Numbered from the stretch's first letter, positions 1-11,570 are shown. The stretch: DNA of 64,000 nt from Leptodontidium sp. MPI-SDFR-AT-0119 (GCA_020726505.1 JAHLEZ010000002.1:1736001-1800000), one strand, 5' to 3'. Made by a program: numbers and translations. The notes: a model not told the origin generated them from the sequence alone.

Positions 1-1
1 A

Positions 2-400
2 AACGAAAGTGTCAAGGAAGAACTGGACGCGGCGAACTCATGCCTTGAAGAGTTACGTACAGGGTCGGAATCTCGGGAGAAAAAGAAGAATAAAGAGCTG
101 AAGGATCTAAGAAAGGAGCTCAGATTTGCGCGAAAAGAGAAAAAGAAAGAGGAAATCTCACAGCGCGAAGCTCGTATCGCCAGCGCTGAAGAGAAAGGCA
201 AGATGATGGAGGATATCAAGGACTACGAGCTCAAGATCAAAGCTGCAAGGATTCAAAACAGCGAGTGGCTCCAGATTTGGGAAAGGAATGCTGCCGAAAC
301 AGCCACCCTGGAGGGAAAGGTTTCGACCATGGTTATGTCACTCAAACTCCTCGTCGGAGTCATCGCTTCGCTTCTGATATTCATGTTTCTATGGAAGTGA
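2..400 (+). CDS. C-terminal part of a coiled-coil protein with a C-terminal membrane anchor (5' end outside window)
   Basis: The frame is open from base 2 to a TGA at 398-400, so about 132 codons of the 3' end are present. The visible protein is very rich in Lys and Glu with heptad-like spacing over roughly its first 90 residues, as in a long coiled coil. It ends in a single hydrophobic segment (LLVGVIASLLIFMFLWK) with almost nothing after it, the layout of a tail-anchored protein facing the cytosol. I do not recognise the family. The next gene downstream, on the same strand, has the same plan (coiled coil plus terminal membrane helix), so the two may be diverged tandem duplicates; that is inference, as sequence similarity is only general. 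Confidence 0.6.
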   Translation, partial: NESVKEELDAANSCLEELRTGSESREKKKNKELKDLRKELRFARKEKKKEEISQREARIASAEEKGKMMEDIKDYELKIKAARIQNSEWLQIWERNAAETATLEGKVSTMVMSLKLLVGVIASLLIFMFLWK

Positions 401-877
401 TGGTTGTAATTATTCAGGAGAATTTATTTAATAACAGAATTTGTATAATCAAATCCGAGGTCTTCTTCTTATTCTTGAAAAGGAAAAGATGTTAGGTGTA
501 GTTAATGGAATGTCAATTTCACCTTGAACCACGACACGTGATAAATCACAGCTGGAATTATTTATGTCTTCGTTAGCGAGCTACAGTAAGAAACACCTAG
601 GGGCGTCTAGCTTGAGACTCCCCATAGAATTACCCTAGCTCCAAATACATCATTCTTAATGCTAGTTTGCGGTAACTAACCGAACCGGCACTACTAGAAG
701 GGCAGAGAACCCACTTGCCAATTCTGCCAGTTGAAAATTAAATTACTATCGCTATATTAGAAGGCAGTTTTCGTGGAGGGAGGCCAAATTTGATCAACTT
801 CTCTCAAATCACTTCAATCTGGCCCGTAAGAAATTCACCCCACAACCCACCAGCAATCACATCCACCATCAAACAAA
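401..877. other. Intergenic stretch between two same-strand coiled-coil genes
   Basis: No coding frame, RNA gene or repeat is apparent. It should hold the 3' UTR of the first gene and the promoter of the next. No convincing TATA box was found. Confidence 0.5.
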
Positions 878-1551
878 ATGGCAAAATCAAGTAAAAATAA
901 GCCAGCGGCACTGATATGTACTCATCCAATTATATTTTGGGGCAATTACTAACTTATACTTTTCAGACTTCGCCGAAGTCGCCCGAGGAGAACACAAAGG
1001 CGGCCACCAATCCAGCCCAGGAAACCAAACCCGTTCTCCTCGAAGCAACCGAAAGAGTCGTCACCTCAGATCTACCCAATAACAGCAAAAGTGCAAGAGC
1101 AGCCGAAATCGCCTCACTCACAGCCCAACTATCAAAGAAAATCTCAGAATACAACCAATTAAGAGGCGAAAAGATCACCGAGGTCGACAGGTTAACACAT
1201 AAACTCAACACCGAGATCTCAGCACACAACAGAACCGAGCAGAAGCTAAAAGAGAGGATTTCAGCTCTATCCAAAGCTGATAATCTGAATAAAGACATGC
1301 AAGCTGTGAATAAGAGGATGAAGGCGAAGACTGAGAAGGCGGTTATACGGCAGCAGGAGGAATTGAAACGGGCGCAGAAAATGGTGTGGAATTTTGTGAC
1401 GGCGCTTGATAGGGGATGGGATCAAAAACTGAGAGCGGAGAGGGCAGAGAGGGAACTTGAGGTTGAGAGATCGATTTCTGTGGTTCTTGCTTTCGTTGGG
1501 TTTGTTTGCCTTCTTTTGGGTCTTTGGTCGCATAGCATGTATCACGACTAG
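878..1551 (+). CDS. Coiled-coil protein with C-terminal transmembrane helix
   Basis: A long frame runs to the TAG at 1549-1551. It encodes a charged coiled-coil region (LTAQLSKKISEYNQLRGEK onward, about 110 residues) and a closing hydrophobic segment (VVLAFVGFVCLLLGLW) with a short tail, so a tail-anchored membrane protein is likely. The first upstream ATG is at 878 and an intron follows, with donor GTACTC at 918 and a good TTACTAAC branch site near 946. Joining to the nearest acceptor (966) puts exon 1 one base out of frame. Joining to the acceptor at 1014-1015 restores the frame and gives 191 residues. The alternative is translation from an ATG at 916. The start is therefore unresolved; the body of the protein is not in doubt. 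Family not recognised. Confidence 0.6.
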
Positions 1552-1868
1552 TCTGAAACTTCGGCTGTTGATAGTTTGCTGTAGATTTCTATCAACAGCT
1601 TCATTTCATGACGGTTGGTTTTGTTAGCATGGCATACTTGAGTGTTGAAATCCATTGTGCATTTTAAAGTTAAAGTCTCGAAGTTGTGTTCATTGCTCAT
1701 TGAGCAACAAATGCTTCCCCCCACCATGCCACAGCCCATTTTGCCGTTGTTTCGCCGCGAAAGTACGTTTCTCATGAAAACTGAAATCAGCGCAAGTAAA
1801 AGAAAATCTCTGACCACATATTTCTCTAAGCAATGAATGAAACAATCTCTCAGTTTGGTGTCAACCCC
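1552..1868. other. Short intergenic stretch between convergent units
   Basis: It lies between the 3' end of the coiled-coil gene and the 3' end of the ubiquitin-fusion pseudogene. Short open frames occur on both strands but none looks coding. Confidence 0.4.
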
Positions 1869-3348
1869 TCAAATATCCTGCTCCAACTCGACATTTGCCA
1901 GAACCAGTTCCATTTCAGATACCGGGAGGAACGGTCTTTCCCCATCAACCGTGTTAGGCTCGACCTCTCGAATGGAATCACTCTCCTCCCATTTTCTCTT
2001 CTTGCCCCTCTTCTTCTGAACCTCCGCAATACCGTTGATACCACCTAGCTCTTCGTAAGACTTCATGAAGGGGTATCTATATTTTCTGTACAGACTCGCA
2101 GTGATGGGTGTCTTCGGTGCTTTGATACCAAGAACTGCCTCGAATGTAGAAGCATTCATCAGTTGCAGGTTGAAGAGAATAGTATTCTGCAGGTCCCATT
2201 CGCCTGCAGGGACTGGATCCTTGACGATTGCTTGGTTGGTGAACTCCCGCGGGGTAACCGTGTTCTCAGCCATACCGTCTGCGTTCTTCTTTTCAAGTGC
2301 CAAGTCTTCTGGGTCGAGAGATCCGCTAGCGAAATGTCGTAAATTGAGATGGACCACCGACTCCTTGTTTGGACATTAGCTAGATTAAATTGCCTGAGAC
2401 TAAGGATATATCATGCATGTGTGATATTGTAATCAGAAAGCTTCTTGTCTATACCACCAGACGTTGTCAGAATTTCGATATCTATCATTTTTGACTTACT
2501 GTCTGCAAGCTGACATCCTCCGTAGATCAAACGTTGTTGGGCCATCGGAATGCCCTTCAGTTTCTCAAGCAGATTTTTCAACCCCCCAGCAGTGGTGTCA
2601 CCATCAACTTCATCAATCGGAATCGACTTTCCAGTCAGCGTCTTGACGACAATACACATTGCTTTCCGCTTTGTCAGCATGACCTCAATCTGTAAGTTTG
2701 CCAATGAATCCTTACCGGCTATTTGGGAATCAACAAAGTAGCCGGAGGCAGATGGTGTTCCCACAAACTGAAATATTGTACCGTCGATTGTGGTAACCCC
2801 ATCGTCCATTTCTGAGAAGCCTGAGATTCTGACACGATGTAATCCTGGATTGTCTTGCCCTCAGACATGCGCTGCTTTCGACGTAGCATGGTCGCCAATC
2901 CCTCCGAAACCGGCTCGCCAGGCACCACGTTCACTCAGCCAGTATACATCTTAATTGCAAAGGGCCGGCTTGATTCGAACTTGATTCACATAGCTTCCCG
3001 CTCTAGATAACCATATTAGCTGCTTGTACAATATATTCATTCACCTTTGCATGTATCGTGTCGGGTTTCTGCTCACCATACATAGATCGGCACGAACAAG
3101 TCACCTTTTCCAGTCATCGTCTTGGGAAGCTTTTCCTTGTAATCTTTGATAGAATAGACTGGGAATGGACCGCAGTCAGGGCGAGAATTATGAGAGGTTA
3201 CATTGTTTGGAACGCGAATAGTCCGCCGAAGAGATATGTTGAGATGATCTCCGCCGCCGTAAGTTACTCTGATGGTTTTGTGGCCAGAAGATAACATGGG
3301 ATCTTTGAGGGCGACGCTAAGCTCCTGGCTTGGAAGAACAAGAGACAT
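1869..3348 (-). pseudogene. Decayed ubiquitin-fold fusion gene
   Basis: Read right to left, exon 1 (3348 to about 3084) ends in a segment with FPVYSIKDYKEKLPKTMTGK. A ubiquitin-like domain follows (VKTLTGKSIPIDEVDGDTTA ... QQRLIYGG ... KLSDYNI), then a C-terminal domain (2357-1869) with KAPKTPITASLYRKY. From general knowledge, many ascomycetes carry such fusions with one ubiquitin-like repeat between conserved flanks. The copy is broken. Right after the first intron the frame reads REAM-TGA-IKF (TGA at 2988-2986), and a second TGA lies at 2937-2935. The frame changes near 2820 between QDYIVSE and MDDGVTTIDG. The intron between DYNI and KESVVHL has no evident GT donor. Four independent lesions make a functional product unlikely. 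The ubiquitin-like part also departs from true ubiquitin at many positions and has no visible C-terminal di-glycine. Confidence 0.75.
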
Positions 3349-4223
3349 CTTGAATAAGGACTATGATCAAATTAATATGCAGATGATTTATGAAGGTGAG
3401 ATCCACCTTACCTTTGTGATTTGAAAGTGATGCCTTTCTCTGGTGATAAGTTCAGAGATGATAATTTGTTTGGGGGGTGCTCTCGCAACAATGAGAGTAG
3501 TGAGGTTGGTAGTGAGATTGGCAGCGATTGAAGTATGATTTGAGGTGGGTGGGGAGTTGAGAGGATGAAGAGTGTTTGAAGAGGAAGTTGAGGGGTGACA
3601 AGGCAGCTGATTGTTTATTTGTTTCGGAAGCGAGTTGGTATAACCTTCGGGACGGCGCAACGTGTAATGGCAGGCACGAGAGCAAGAGAGCTGAAAAGCC
3701 ACTCGACGGTCCCTTGAATACTAAATATACTCGTTTCATATGATAAAAATTGTGGAGTTCACTCAGTCTCCCCGACCCGATCAGCCGTTTGTACAATCGT
3801 TCAAGGGCAACTTTTTTTAAGGAAAAAAAAAGTTAGATAATTTGTTTTGGACAGTTTCTGATAATTAGAAGGTGGCCGTGAAGCTGACAATGACTTCTGA
3901 CTTTACCTCACACTCGGTGAATAATTTTCAGTCACAGTCAAGAGCAACTAAAGTTTGCGTGAGCCTCTCTGCAGAAAATTGACGAACCACCGTACCGCAT
4001 GCTTCTCAGAATTATCTTTGAAGCACTTTGTGTCCCAAGTGATATTTTACAAAACTGCTGAATTGCCAAAATGTATCCAAAACCCGCCCATTCATGATTC
4101 CAGAAACAAGCGTCAGGCTACCAAAACCCCTCAAAGATCACTCGCCACCTGGATCTTCTCCAGTCTCTCAACCATCTTGGAAACTGTAGTAAAGTTGCGA
4201 TGCTCGTTAGATAACGGGGTGAT
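3349..4223. other. Non-coding stretch upstream of the ubiquitin-fusion pseudogene
   Basis: Overlapping short frames at 3388-3796 on the minus strand have no recognisable protein character. The piece at 3950-4220 may be further remains of the neighbouring relic but is too decayed to read. Confidence 0.35.
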
Positions 4224-4530
4224 TCATGTCAAGATCTTGTCTTCTTGTTTATGAAGTGCCGTCTGTCGTCGATTCTCCCTCTCCATCTGACCAATACTTT
4301 TCATACCCTCAAACATCCTCACACAACCGGTAGACTCTTCGTTGAGCGCATAATACGGATACCCGGCCCCAGAATAAGTAACAGCTGAGATAGGGGTCGA
4401 AGGCAGCATCATTCTGGTGATAAATTCGAAAACTGTTGAGTCGATGAGTTGGAGGAAGTGGTGCACAGCAAATTAGATTCGGGGCATGGACCAGAAGGCG
4501 AATTGATGGGCAGTCTTTCACACGATCATT
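4224..4530 (-). pseudogene. Fragment of a second ubiquitin-fusion paralogue (C-terminal domain)
   Basis: The minus-strand frame 4466-4224 contains STVFEFITRMMLPSTPISAV followed by TYSGAGYPYYALNEES and FEGMKSIGQ. This matches the plan of the C-terminal domain of the pseudogene at 1869-3348, where the same stretch reads STFEAVLGIKAPKTPITASL. Upstream in the same frame the piece IV-stop-KTAHQFAFWSM resembles the preceding block but is interrupted by stop codons. No ubiquitin-like domain or N-terminal exon is recognisable, so only a decayed 3' fragment seems to remain. The assignment rests on resemblance to the neighbouring relic and on memory of the family pattern. Confidence 0.45.
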
Positions 4531-4905
4531 CGACGCCGTGTTCGGAAGTACTATCCGTGCAAGATATTTTGGGAGGGAAAGAACTGTGATGGGAAGAATA
4601 TCGAAATGGAGGTTGAGATCGAGATCCGCGACGAAGGTTCCGTGGAGGCGAACAGGCCAATATATGTTGCAGTGGAATGGGCTGGCTTCTTAAACTCAGG
4701 ACTTACAATCGACTAGAAATCACTTGGAAATTTACCAATTCAGCCAAAAAGCTAGACTCGTAGATTCATTCAAGAATGTTAATTTCTTGGTAGATTACCA
4801 TTATTTTGTTCAAGAAAGCCTGTTTCCAGCCCTAGCATAACTTAAGTCCCACATCTCGCAACTGATGAATGTTTGTTCGACTTCATTTCCTTCAAGCATC
4901 TATTC
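4531..4905. other. Unassigned stretch with a plus-strand open frame
   Basis: A plus-strand frame is open from about 4505 to the TAG near 4719 and contains IEMEVEIEIRDEGSVEANRP. It looks protein-like but has no start codon, and a second frame is open over the same bases, so composition bias may explain it. Nothing else is seen. Confidence 0.25.
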
Positions 4906-6561
4906 TCATATCTTCTTCGGGGTAACCGAAACAGTTTCAGTCCCCTCGTCCAAACTTCTCTCACTCTGAATCCCCTCCTCACTTCCAGCAGCCAAGAACT
5001 TCCTCTCCTCTCTTCTCGACAACGGCCGAATGACTAACCAGGTAAAGGCAATCAATACCAGACTGTTTGTTGCGCAGAAGGTCCAACCCTTCAGGAACCT
5101 CGGTGCCTCGACAGTAGGGAATACCAAAATCCCGGTCCAAGCAGTCGTGCTCTGTGCAAAGAGGTTCATGAAGACTATGATGACACTGCGCTGTGTGCTG
5201 TCGTGGCGGAGGATATGGTTCGCCCAACCGTAGAGTACGGAGGACATAGCGACTTGTGTGTACGCGCTGTTGAAGGCGAACCATTTTGCTGCCTCGGGGA
5301 CGTCCCAGACGGCGAGGATGACCATGGCGGTGAAATGCCAAGTATGGGCAAATGTGATGGCTCCACTTGGTCCCCATATCAGATCCGACGAGAAGTTGAC
5401 AAAGAGTACATAGAAGATACCAAGTGCAGGAGCCGTGGTGCCCAACTGCGTGACCTTGGGCGTTGAGAATCGATGCAAGGACTTCAACCAGAGTAAATAT
5501 CCCCCATACGAGGTCGATCCGGCATTCCAAAAGAGCACGGCCCAGAAAGTCAGAACGTAGACTTTCCAATCTGTGAATATCTGTTTGAGGAGTTGGAGGC
5601 GTGTTTTCTTGATCCGTTCGTCGACGTCGGCTTTGTTCTTCTGGAGGCGAGAAATTGCGAGCTCGAGTTCGGTTTCGCTGAGGAAGAGCTTGTTGGGTCG
5701 GGCTGGTGTGCCTGGCCATATGAAGACGCCTGCAATGGCAACAGGGAAGGTCATGAGAGCGCTGATGATGAACATCCATCTATTCGGAGTTAGATTTGAG
5801 GCCCTGACATTATGGAAGTCTAGCGCAGTGAGTTCGTCTTACCTCCACCCTGCGAGACCGCGGACGCCATGTAGATTCTTCGTTGCTCCACTTTGAATCA
5901 TACCCGCCGTGAGCGTTCCCAACATTTGGCCGACGTAAAATACACCCCCTCTTCTTCCCAGCTCATCTCCTCGATACCAAGCGCCGAGAACGTAGTGGAC
6001 GCCGGGGAAGAAAGCGGCCTGGAGCGATGGTGATCAGCATTACACATTTCTTCGAATAATTTTTTGGAGTTTCAGATTTGAACAGATTTGGACTTACCTC
6101 AAAAATACCAACGAAGAATCGATAAGCCATCAATTCTCCAAACCCTTGCGTGCGATACTGCAACAGCGTGAAGATTCCCCACCCGAGTTCCAGAGCAGGG
6201 ATCGTCCAGTTCATAGGAAACATTGGGAAGAGGAACGTGAAAGGTAGTTGACCAATGACTGCACCTGCAACATACATGGATTGCAGGTTGACGAGTTGAT
6301 TCTTGCGGAAGCCGAGATCTTCTTGCATTCCCGAAACGTAGGCATTGTCTGTCCTCTGTTAGATAATTCTCAAGAACCGAGTCGGCATATATGGAAGATC
6401 CTCATACTCAAATTCGATTGGTCAATATATTTGATCCAATAGGCCACAACAGCATACGGAACAATCAAGAGATCAAGCTTTTGGATAAGCTTTCGCTCTT
6501 CTGGGGTGTCATTTTTGGCGTACCAGTGCCATGGGGCACGGCCTTGACGTTGAGCATACAT
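4906..6561 (-). CDS. MFS transporter of the anion:cation symporter (Dal5/Liz1-type) family
   Basis: Four exons (6561-6408, 6348-6098, 6018-5843, 5779-4906) join in frame to 484 residues, the normal length for this family. All introns have GT...AG ends. The N-terminus shows TPEERKLIQKLDLLIVPYAV, then DQSNLNNAYVSGMQEDLGF at the end of helix 1, which is diagnostic of the allantoate/pantothenate/nicotinate carrier group of ascomycetes. MAYRFFVGIFEAAFFPG marks helices 4-5. About twelve hydrophobic segments can be counted and the C-terminal tail is acidic. Family members carry organic anions such as allantoate, pantothenate or nicotinate across the plasma membrane with protons; the substrate cannot be read from sequence. 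A ruined relative lies just upstream at 7811-9085, suggesting local duplication with one surviving copy. Confidence 0.88.
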
Positions 6562-7810
6562 CTAGAGCGAGGAAAGACAAGAACACGAAAAGAATCGAGA
6601 TGATTATTCCAAGTTTAGGATGGGAGTCCGCTATAAATATATCTGTGGAGTGGCATTTAAGGTGAGAGATCCGCAAGTGAGAGTAATCACCCTTACTTCT
6701 TGGCACCGCTGTTGTCCCACAGATTTGGTCAACGAACCGCATTTCTCGCCGCGTGGTAGACGATCCGGCGTGCAAAAATGTACATATGCCCCAGTGTTTG
6801 ATAGATTCAATAGGGCCGACCCAGTTTGATAGATACAGGAGAGGTCCGCGAACGACTAATCGTGCTTCGGGTCCAGAGTTGCACCATCAGTTCTCCGCAA
6901 GTGTGCATAATTTTCAAAATCGATAATGGGGGTTGGCAACATTCGATGAAAGGAGGAGATTTCATAGGCAAACTGTTGCGATTGTGGAGTCCAAATCGGT
7001 TATCAGCCAGCTCGAATCCAGGAGTCGGCCGATGACGAATTTTAGCGAGTTTTGACGAATGTTTTCTTTTGGAGGTCAAACAAACTTGGCGGTCGGTCGT
7101 TGTAATCACAAGAGTGGGATGAAGTGAATAACATACTGATTCCACCCTCTGAATATCTGACTCGTGAACAGACGGACATCTCAGCGAATGTTTTTCTTTC
7201 CAAGATTCGCCACCCAGCAACTCTTCCTCGACTTCCGAAGTATAACCACAACGTGACAGAAACAGATGTGTCCACCTGAGGTATCCCTCGAATAGCCCGA
7301 AACTCACGATTTATGAAAGATTGTACGAAGAATTCATGCGGTAATCAAGTAGATTCAAAAGAATAACTGCTCGGCTCTAACTATAACAGTACCTTAGTGC
7401 AAAACTACTACGTAATTTTAGCTTTATTTCTTGTGTTCCTTAAGATTCTTTTCGACTCCGAATTCTCCTGAAAGCTACCTAGCTTGAGCAGTTATACTTA
7501 GCTACAATGCGTTCAGAAGATTGAGTATTGAATCAACAAGGTCTATTCAACTTAAATACGGGGTGGTCTCAGAACTCAACGTAACATGGTGCACCCCGGC
7601 TACTCGCAGCAGCGCATTTGAGGCTCTTGAAGTCAAGTCTTCAGGCACCGGCACCAGCCATCTCATCAAATATGGCCAACAAACTTCTGTTTATCTTCAA
7701 CTTTCGCTCTCAACGATATGCTCGGTCCACTTTGCACTCTCAAGAAACATCTCTGCGAAACAGTGTTTTACCAATTACCAGGATATCTTGACAACGCGGA
7801 AGCCCATTTC
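6562..7810. other. Intergenic stretch between intact and decayed MFS genes
   Basis: Several frames of 70-170 codons occur on both strands (for example 7307-6807 minus) but they overlap each other, lack domain-like sequence and show no splice structure. I see no gene here. Confidence 0.45.
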
Positions 7811-9085
7811 TCAGATCTCAAGCTGTTTCGGTGGCCTCTTCTCGTTTGACGATACCCCTGCCAAAAACTTTCCCTTCTCAAACACTTTCACACTATCATC
7901 AGCAAAGACCTCGCCCCTCTTTCAGACTCAACTCTTGGCTGTCGAATTCTTCTCACATCCTACCCAACAGTCCTGGTCAACCACCACGTCCACAAATTTA
8001 CAAGCCATCTGGCACAGATGGAAGCAGCGCAACTCATGAACAGGACTTCACGCTCATTATGTGTGTACTGGGACTGCAACAGTTGAGAACCAATGACACC
8101 GCCTACCAGCTCAACACATGATTGGAAGGCAAGTGCAAACACCGTTTCAGTTGTGCCAGTAAGTGCGGAAGACCGCCCTACGAAGCCATCAGCAAGCACT
8201 TTCAGTGATCGTAACATATTTGGATGATTTACATGCCCAGAATTGGATTAAATACACCCAATAGTGCATATTACCAAAAACACAAGCAATGTATACCGCG
8301 TATTTATCCCTCGTCGCAGCGAGTGTGACGAAGAACACCAACGCCTCACCACAAATCCACGTCACGAACGCCGCCCTAAACCGAACATCCACATTATTGG
8401 CTTGCCCATCTCATCACATCGATATCATGAGCAAAACTGGAGTGCAAGACCTAGAAAAATGCCGGCTTCTATCGTGCCGAGAAAGAAGCAGACTGTGTAG
8501 AGACCATCCGTCTCTTTCACAGCAGCGTGGCCAGCGAGAACGATTCCCCGCGACAGGATGATACGGAATTGCCAATTGCGATGTGCTACCCATTTGAGGA
8601 AGAGATTTCTGGGTACTTCGATTATGATGTATGAGATCTGAGGAGTTGAGGAGGAAAATCGCCGAGGTGAGCTTGGAGTCGAGTGGGGATCCGCAGAGGC
8701 AGTGACAAGCAACTGTCTCTCAGTGAAGGCGGGGTCGCCACTTACAAAATTGATCGATTGAACCAAATTGTACTCATAAGCCGTCATATTCAAATGAATC
8801 ATGATATTCGTTGGCTGTCCAACTTGCAACACCTTTACACTAGTAGCATTTGTATACTCGATCTGTTCGATTGGTCAGCATGGCTCAGAGGAATGGATTG
8901 GCATCTTACAGTACCACAACGACTTACATTTTCAATGACATACGTCAAGCCGATCAACTATAGAAATGGGTAGTCAACTTTTCTGCGGATTGTTTTATCT
9001 TTATCGGGGCTGAAAGTAAACAGGAATTCCCGCCGCTGAGCTTCCGCATCGATATGAATCCGGACCTGCGACTTTCGTCGAAACA
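7811..9085 (-). pseudogene. Decayed Dal5-type MFS transporter with internal deletion
   Basis: Read right to left, protein-like pieces appear in the order of an anion:cation symporter: IDAEAQRREFLFTFSPDKDK, VDYPFL-stop-LIGLTYVIEN, VLQVGQPTNIMIHLNMTAYE, IIIEVPRNLFLKW, GLYTVCFFLGTIEAGIFLGL, YRCDEMGKPIMWMFG, then FRAAFVTWICGEALVFFVTL, GTTETVFALAFQSCVELVGG and a tail with VFADDSVKVFEKGKF. In-frame stops occur at 8960-8958, 8427-8425 and 7962-7960, and there is at least one frameshift near the C-terminus. Roughly 150-200 residues of the middle (helices 5-8 by family layout) are missing at about 8370-8390. Two introns still keep good GTAAGT donors. This is a dead gene of the same family as its intact neighbour. 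Confidence 0.72.
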
Positions 9086-9559
9086 TTCTTGGTCTTGGGG
9101 ACGCTTTCAGGCATATTTTCAGCAATCGGGAGATAAGTCGTGGTTATTTCCAAGTACGATTCTCAACTCAATCCAATCGAGCTCTCCCAACTGTCAAGTG
9201 ACAATGCAGCTACAGGAGAGCGATGCCCACTATTCGTGCCAGATTTCGACTTTTCCATGACATCTCTCGGTCCCAACTCAAGATCAGCACCCAAAACGCC
9301 CGTCAAGACTCATAAGTCTCTTGAAATCCCACTTATGCAAAGACGTTGACTTTTCAATATGCGCAGACGATATCTCGATAGTGCTCATAACACGGCAGAA
9401 GCACGCAATTGCGGGCACTGTAAGCAACATCGCACATCGATCGGCCCGTTACAATCGTACGAGCTTCTTAAACATTTTATAAAACAAAACTCTATTGTTC
9501 ATATAGAAAAAGAAAACAGATGCGTCTGTACTGTTTGGAGCTGGGAAACAACAGTCGGG
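9086..9559. other. Divergent upstream region
   Basis: It lies between the start of the dead MFS gene and the start of the monooxygenase gene. A frame open from 9359 runs into the monooxygenase start but has no coding character before 9560. No promoter element was identified with confidence. Confidence 0.35.
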
Positions 9560-11570
9560 ATGCCGAAACGAATAACTCGCTCTTCCGATGCTGCGGCGTC
9601 GCCGAAGCCGAAACGGCATCAGACTTCCGTGCCGGCATCAACGCCTAACAAGAATGGGACATTGAATGGGTACAAGACAGAGTCAGGCGGAAGTGAAACG
9701 AAAAGAGAGTCCCGGAATGGAAATGGAGAGCCCAAGAAACAAATCCTGCTCAATGCCTTCGACATGTCGACTGTAGGCCATTTGAGCCCAGGACAGTGGA
9801 AGGTCTGTATCTCCCCGCCTCCAATCTCGAAATAAGGTGTTCGACTTGGACGAGTCTCGCTTGATCCAATTTCATCGTTCAAATAGTCCAACTAACAGCA
9901 AGTCCAGAACCCAGAAGATCGCTCATCTACGAAACGTGATCTGAAATACTGGATCGATCTCGCCAAGATCCTCGAGCGTGGAAACATCAACGCGCTCTTT
10001 CTTGCTGATACATACGGCGGCTATGATACTTACGAAGGTAGTCTAGACAATTGTATTAGAAGAGCAGCGCAGTGGCCGATGACGGATCCGACGATCGTAA
10101 GTCACTTTTCCGCAAAGCGATTTGTGGATGCTGAAGCTGATAAATTAATAGCCAATTAGTTCTATGGCTGCTGGTCAGTCTACCTTGGGAAGGAATAAGA
10201 TTTGAAGTGTAGATATTGATGCTATTCCAGCGACGAAAAATCTTGCATTCGGAATCACAGCCAGCACGACTTTCGAACCCCCTTTCCTACTCGCTAAGCG
10301 TTTCTCGACCCTCGACCACTTGACAAATGGACGAATTGGCTGGTAAGATTACTCTTTCAAATTTCCCTCCTTCAAACAGATCTGACCGGTTCAGGAATAT
10401 CGTCACTTCATGGAAGAAAGCGGCTTTCAAAGCCATCGGCATCACCACACCCATCGAGCACGACGAGCGGTACCGCCAAGCAGACGAGTACCTCCGAGTT
10501 CTCTACAAACTCTGGGAGGGATCATGGAGCCGCGACGCTCTTATCGAGGATAAAGAGAATGACGCTTACATAGATCCGGATCTGGTCAGGACAATCAATC
10601 ACCATGGGAAGTATTATGATCTCGAGAGTAGACATATTGTTGATCCTTCCCCGCAACGGACACCGTTCTTGTTCCAGGCTGGGACCTCGGCGTAAGTATC
10701 GTTCTTTCTTTCCCATCTATTTTGTAACTTTTATTCCCATAATTGTGAGAATGATATAACTCTGAAGTTTATGTTGACACATCCCCTACCAGAGCAGGAT
10801 CACATTTCGCCTCTAAACACGCTGAAGCAATATTCGTAACAGGTCACGCACCCTCCGTGCTCGCCCCCAAAATAGCCAACATCCGCGCCCTCGCAGCAGC
10901 AGAAGGTCGCGATCCCAAATCCATAAAGTTCTTCTGCACATTCACGCCCATCCTAGGCCGCACCGACGAAGAAGCTCACGCCAAGCTAGCCGAGTACAAG
11001 AAATACGCCTCTACGATCGGAGGTCTCGTCCTCGTGAGTGGATGGACGGGAATCGATTTCTCGAAATTACCCTTTGGGAAGAAGATCACGGAGGAGGATT
11101 CGAAGGAGGCACATAAGGTTACGAGTGCGTTGAGTGCGTTTACGACGACGAGTGAGAACGTGCCTGAGTGGACTCCGGAAGTTGTGGCGGAGATGGCTTC
11201 GATTGGTGGTCTTGGGCCGGTGAGTGTGGGATCGCCGAGTACGGTTGCGGATGAGCTTGAGAGGTGGGTAAGAGAGGCTGATGTTGATGGTTTTAATTTG
11301 GGTTATGTGACGACTCCCGGGACGTTTGAAGACGTGGTTGATTTGTTGGTGCCGGAATTGAGAAGGAGGGGTCTATATCCCCAGGCTCCGGAAGAGGATG
11401 CGGTACCGTTGACGGCTAGAGAGAAGGTTTATGGTGCTGGGCAGAAAGAGTTGAGGAGTGATCATACTGGAAGCAGGTATAAGTATGATGTTTATGTCGA
11501 AGATCTGCCATTTGATAAGGAGAAAGAGGCGAGAGCGCAAAAGGACCGTCCGGTGCCTCTGGGACCCTAA
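9560..11570 (+). CDS. Luciferase-like FMN-dependent monooxygenase (NtaA/DszA type)
   Basis: Six exons (9560-9802, 9908-10096, 10152-10173, 10231-10342, 10395-10691, 10793-11570) join in frame to 546 residues. The 22-base third exon is unusually small, but all junctions have GT/AG ends and restore conserved protein. After a Ser/Lys-rich leader of about 60 residues come the family marks: LLNAFDMSTVGHLSPGQWK, then YWIDLAKILERG, NALFLADTYGGYDTYEG, FLLAKRFSTLDHLTNGRIGW and NIVTSWKKAAFKAIG. Relatives are flavin monooxygenases that use FMNH2 from a partner reductase to oxidise small molecules (nitrilotriacetate, dibenzothiophene sulfone, xenobiotics). In fungi most are of unknown substrate. No reductase gene is nearby. 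The start at 9560 was chosen because the upstream frame lacks coding character. Confidence 0.9.

Noticed and set aside
2935..2988. Repeat-induced point mutation as the cause of the TGA codons in the ubiquitin-fusion pseudogene
   Set aside because: The inferred TGG to TGA change would be at CpC, not CpA, and the other needs a transversion.
4979..5779. 266-codon minus-strand frame overlapping the MFS gene
   Set aside because: Shadow frame, rich in Arg/His/Pro with no membrane segments.
7521..8039. 172-codon plus-strand frame
   Set aside because: Antisense to readable decayed transporter sequence and without domain-like content.
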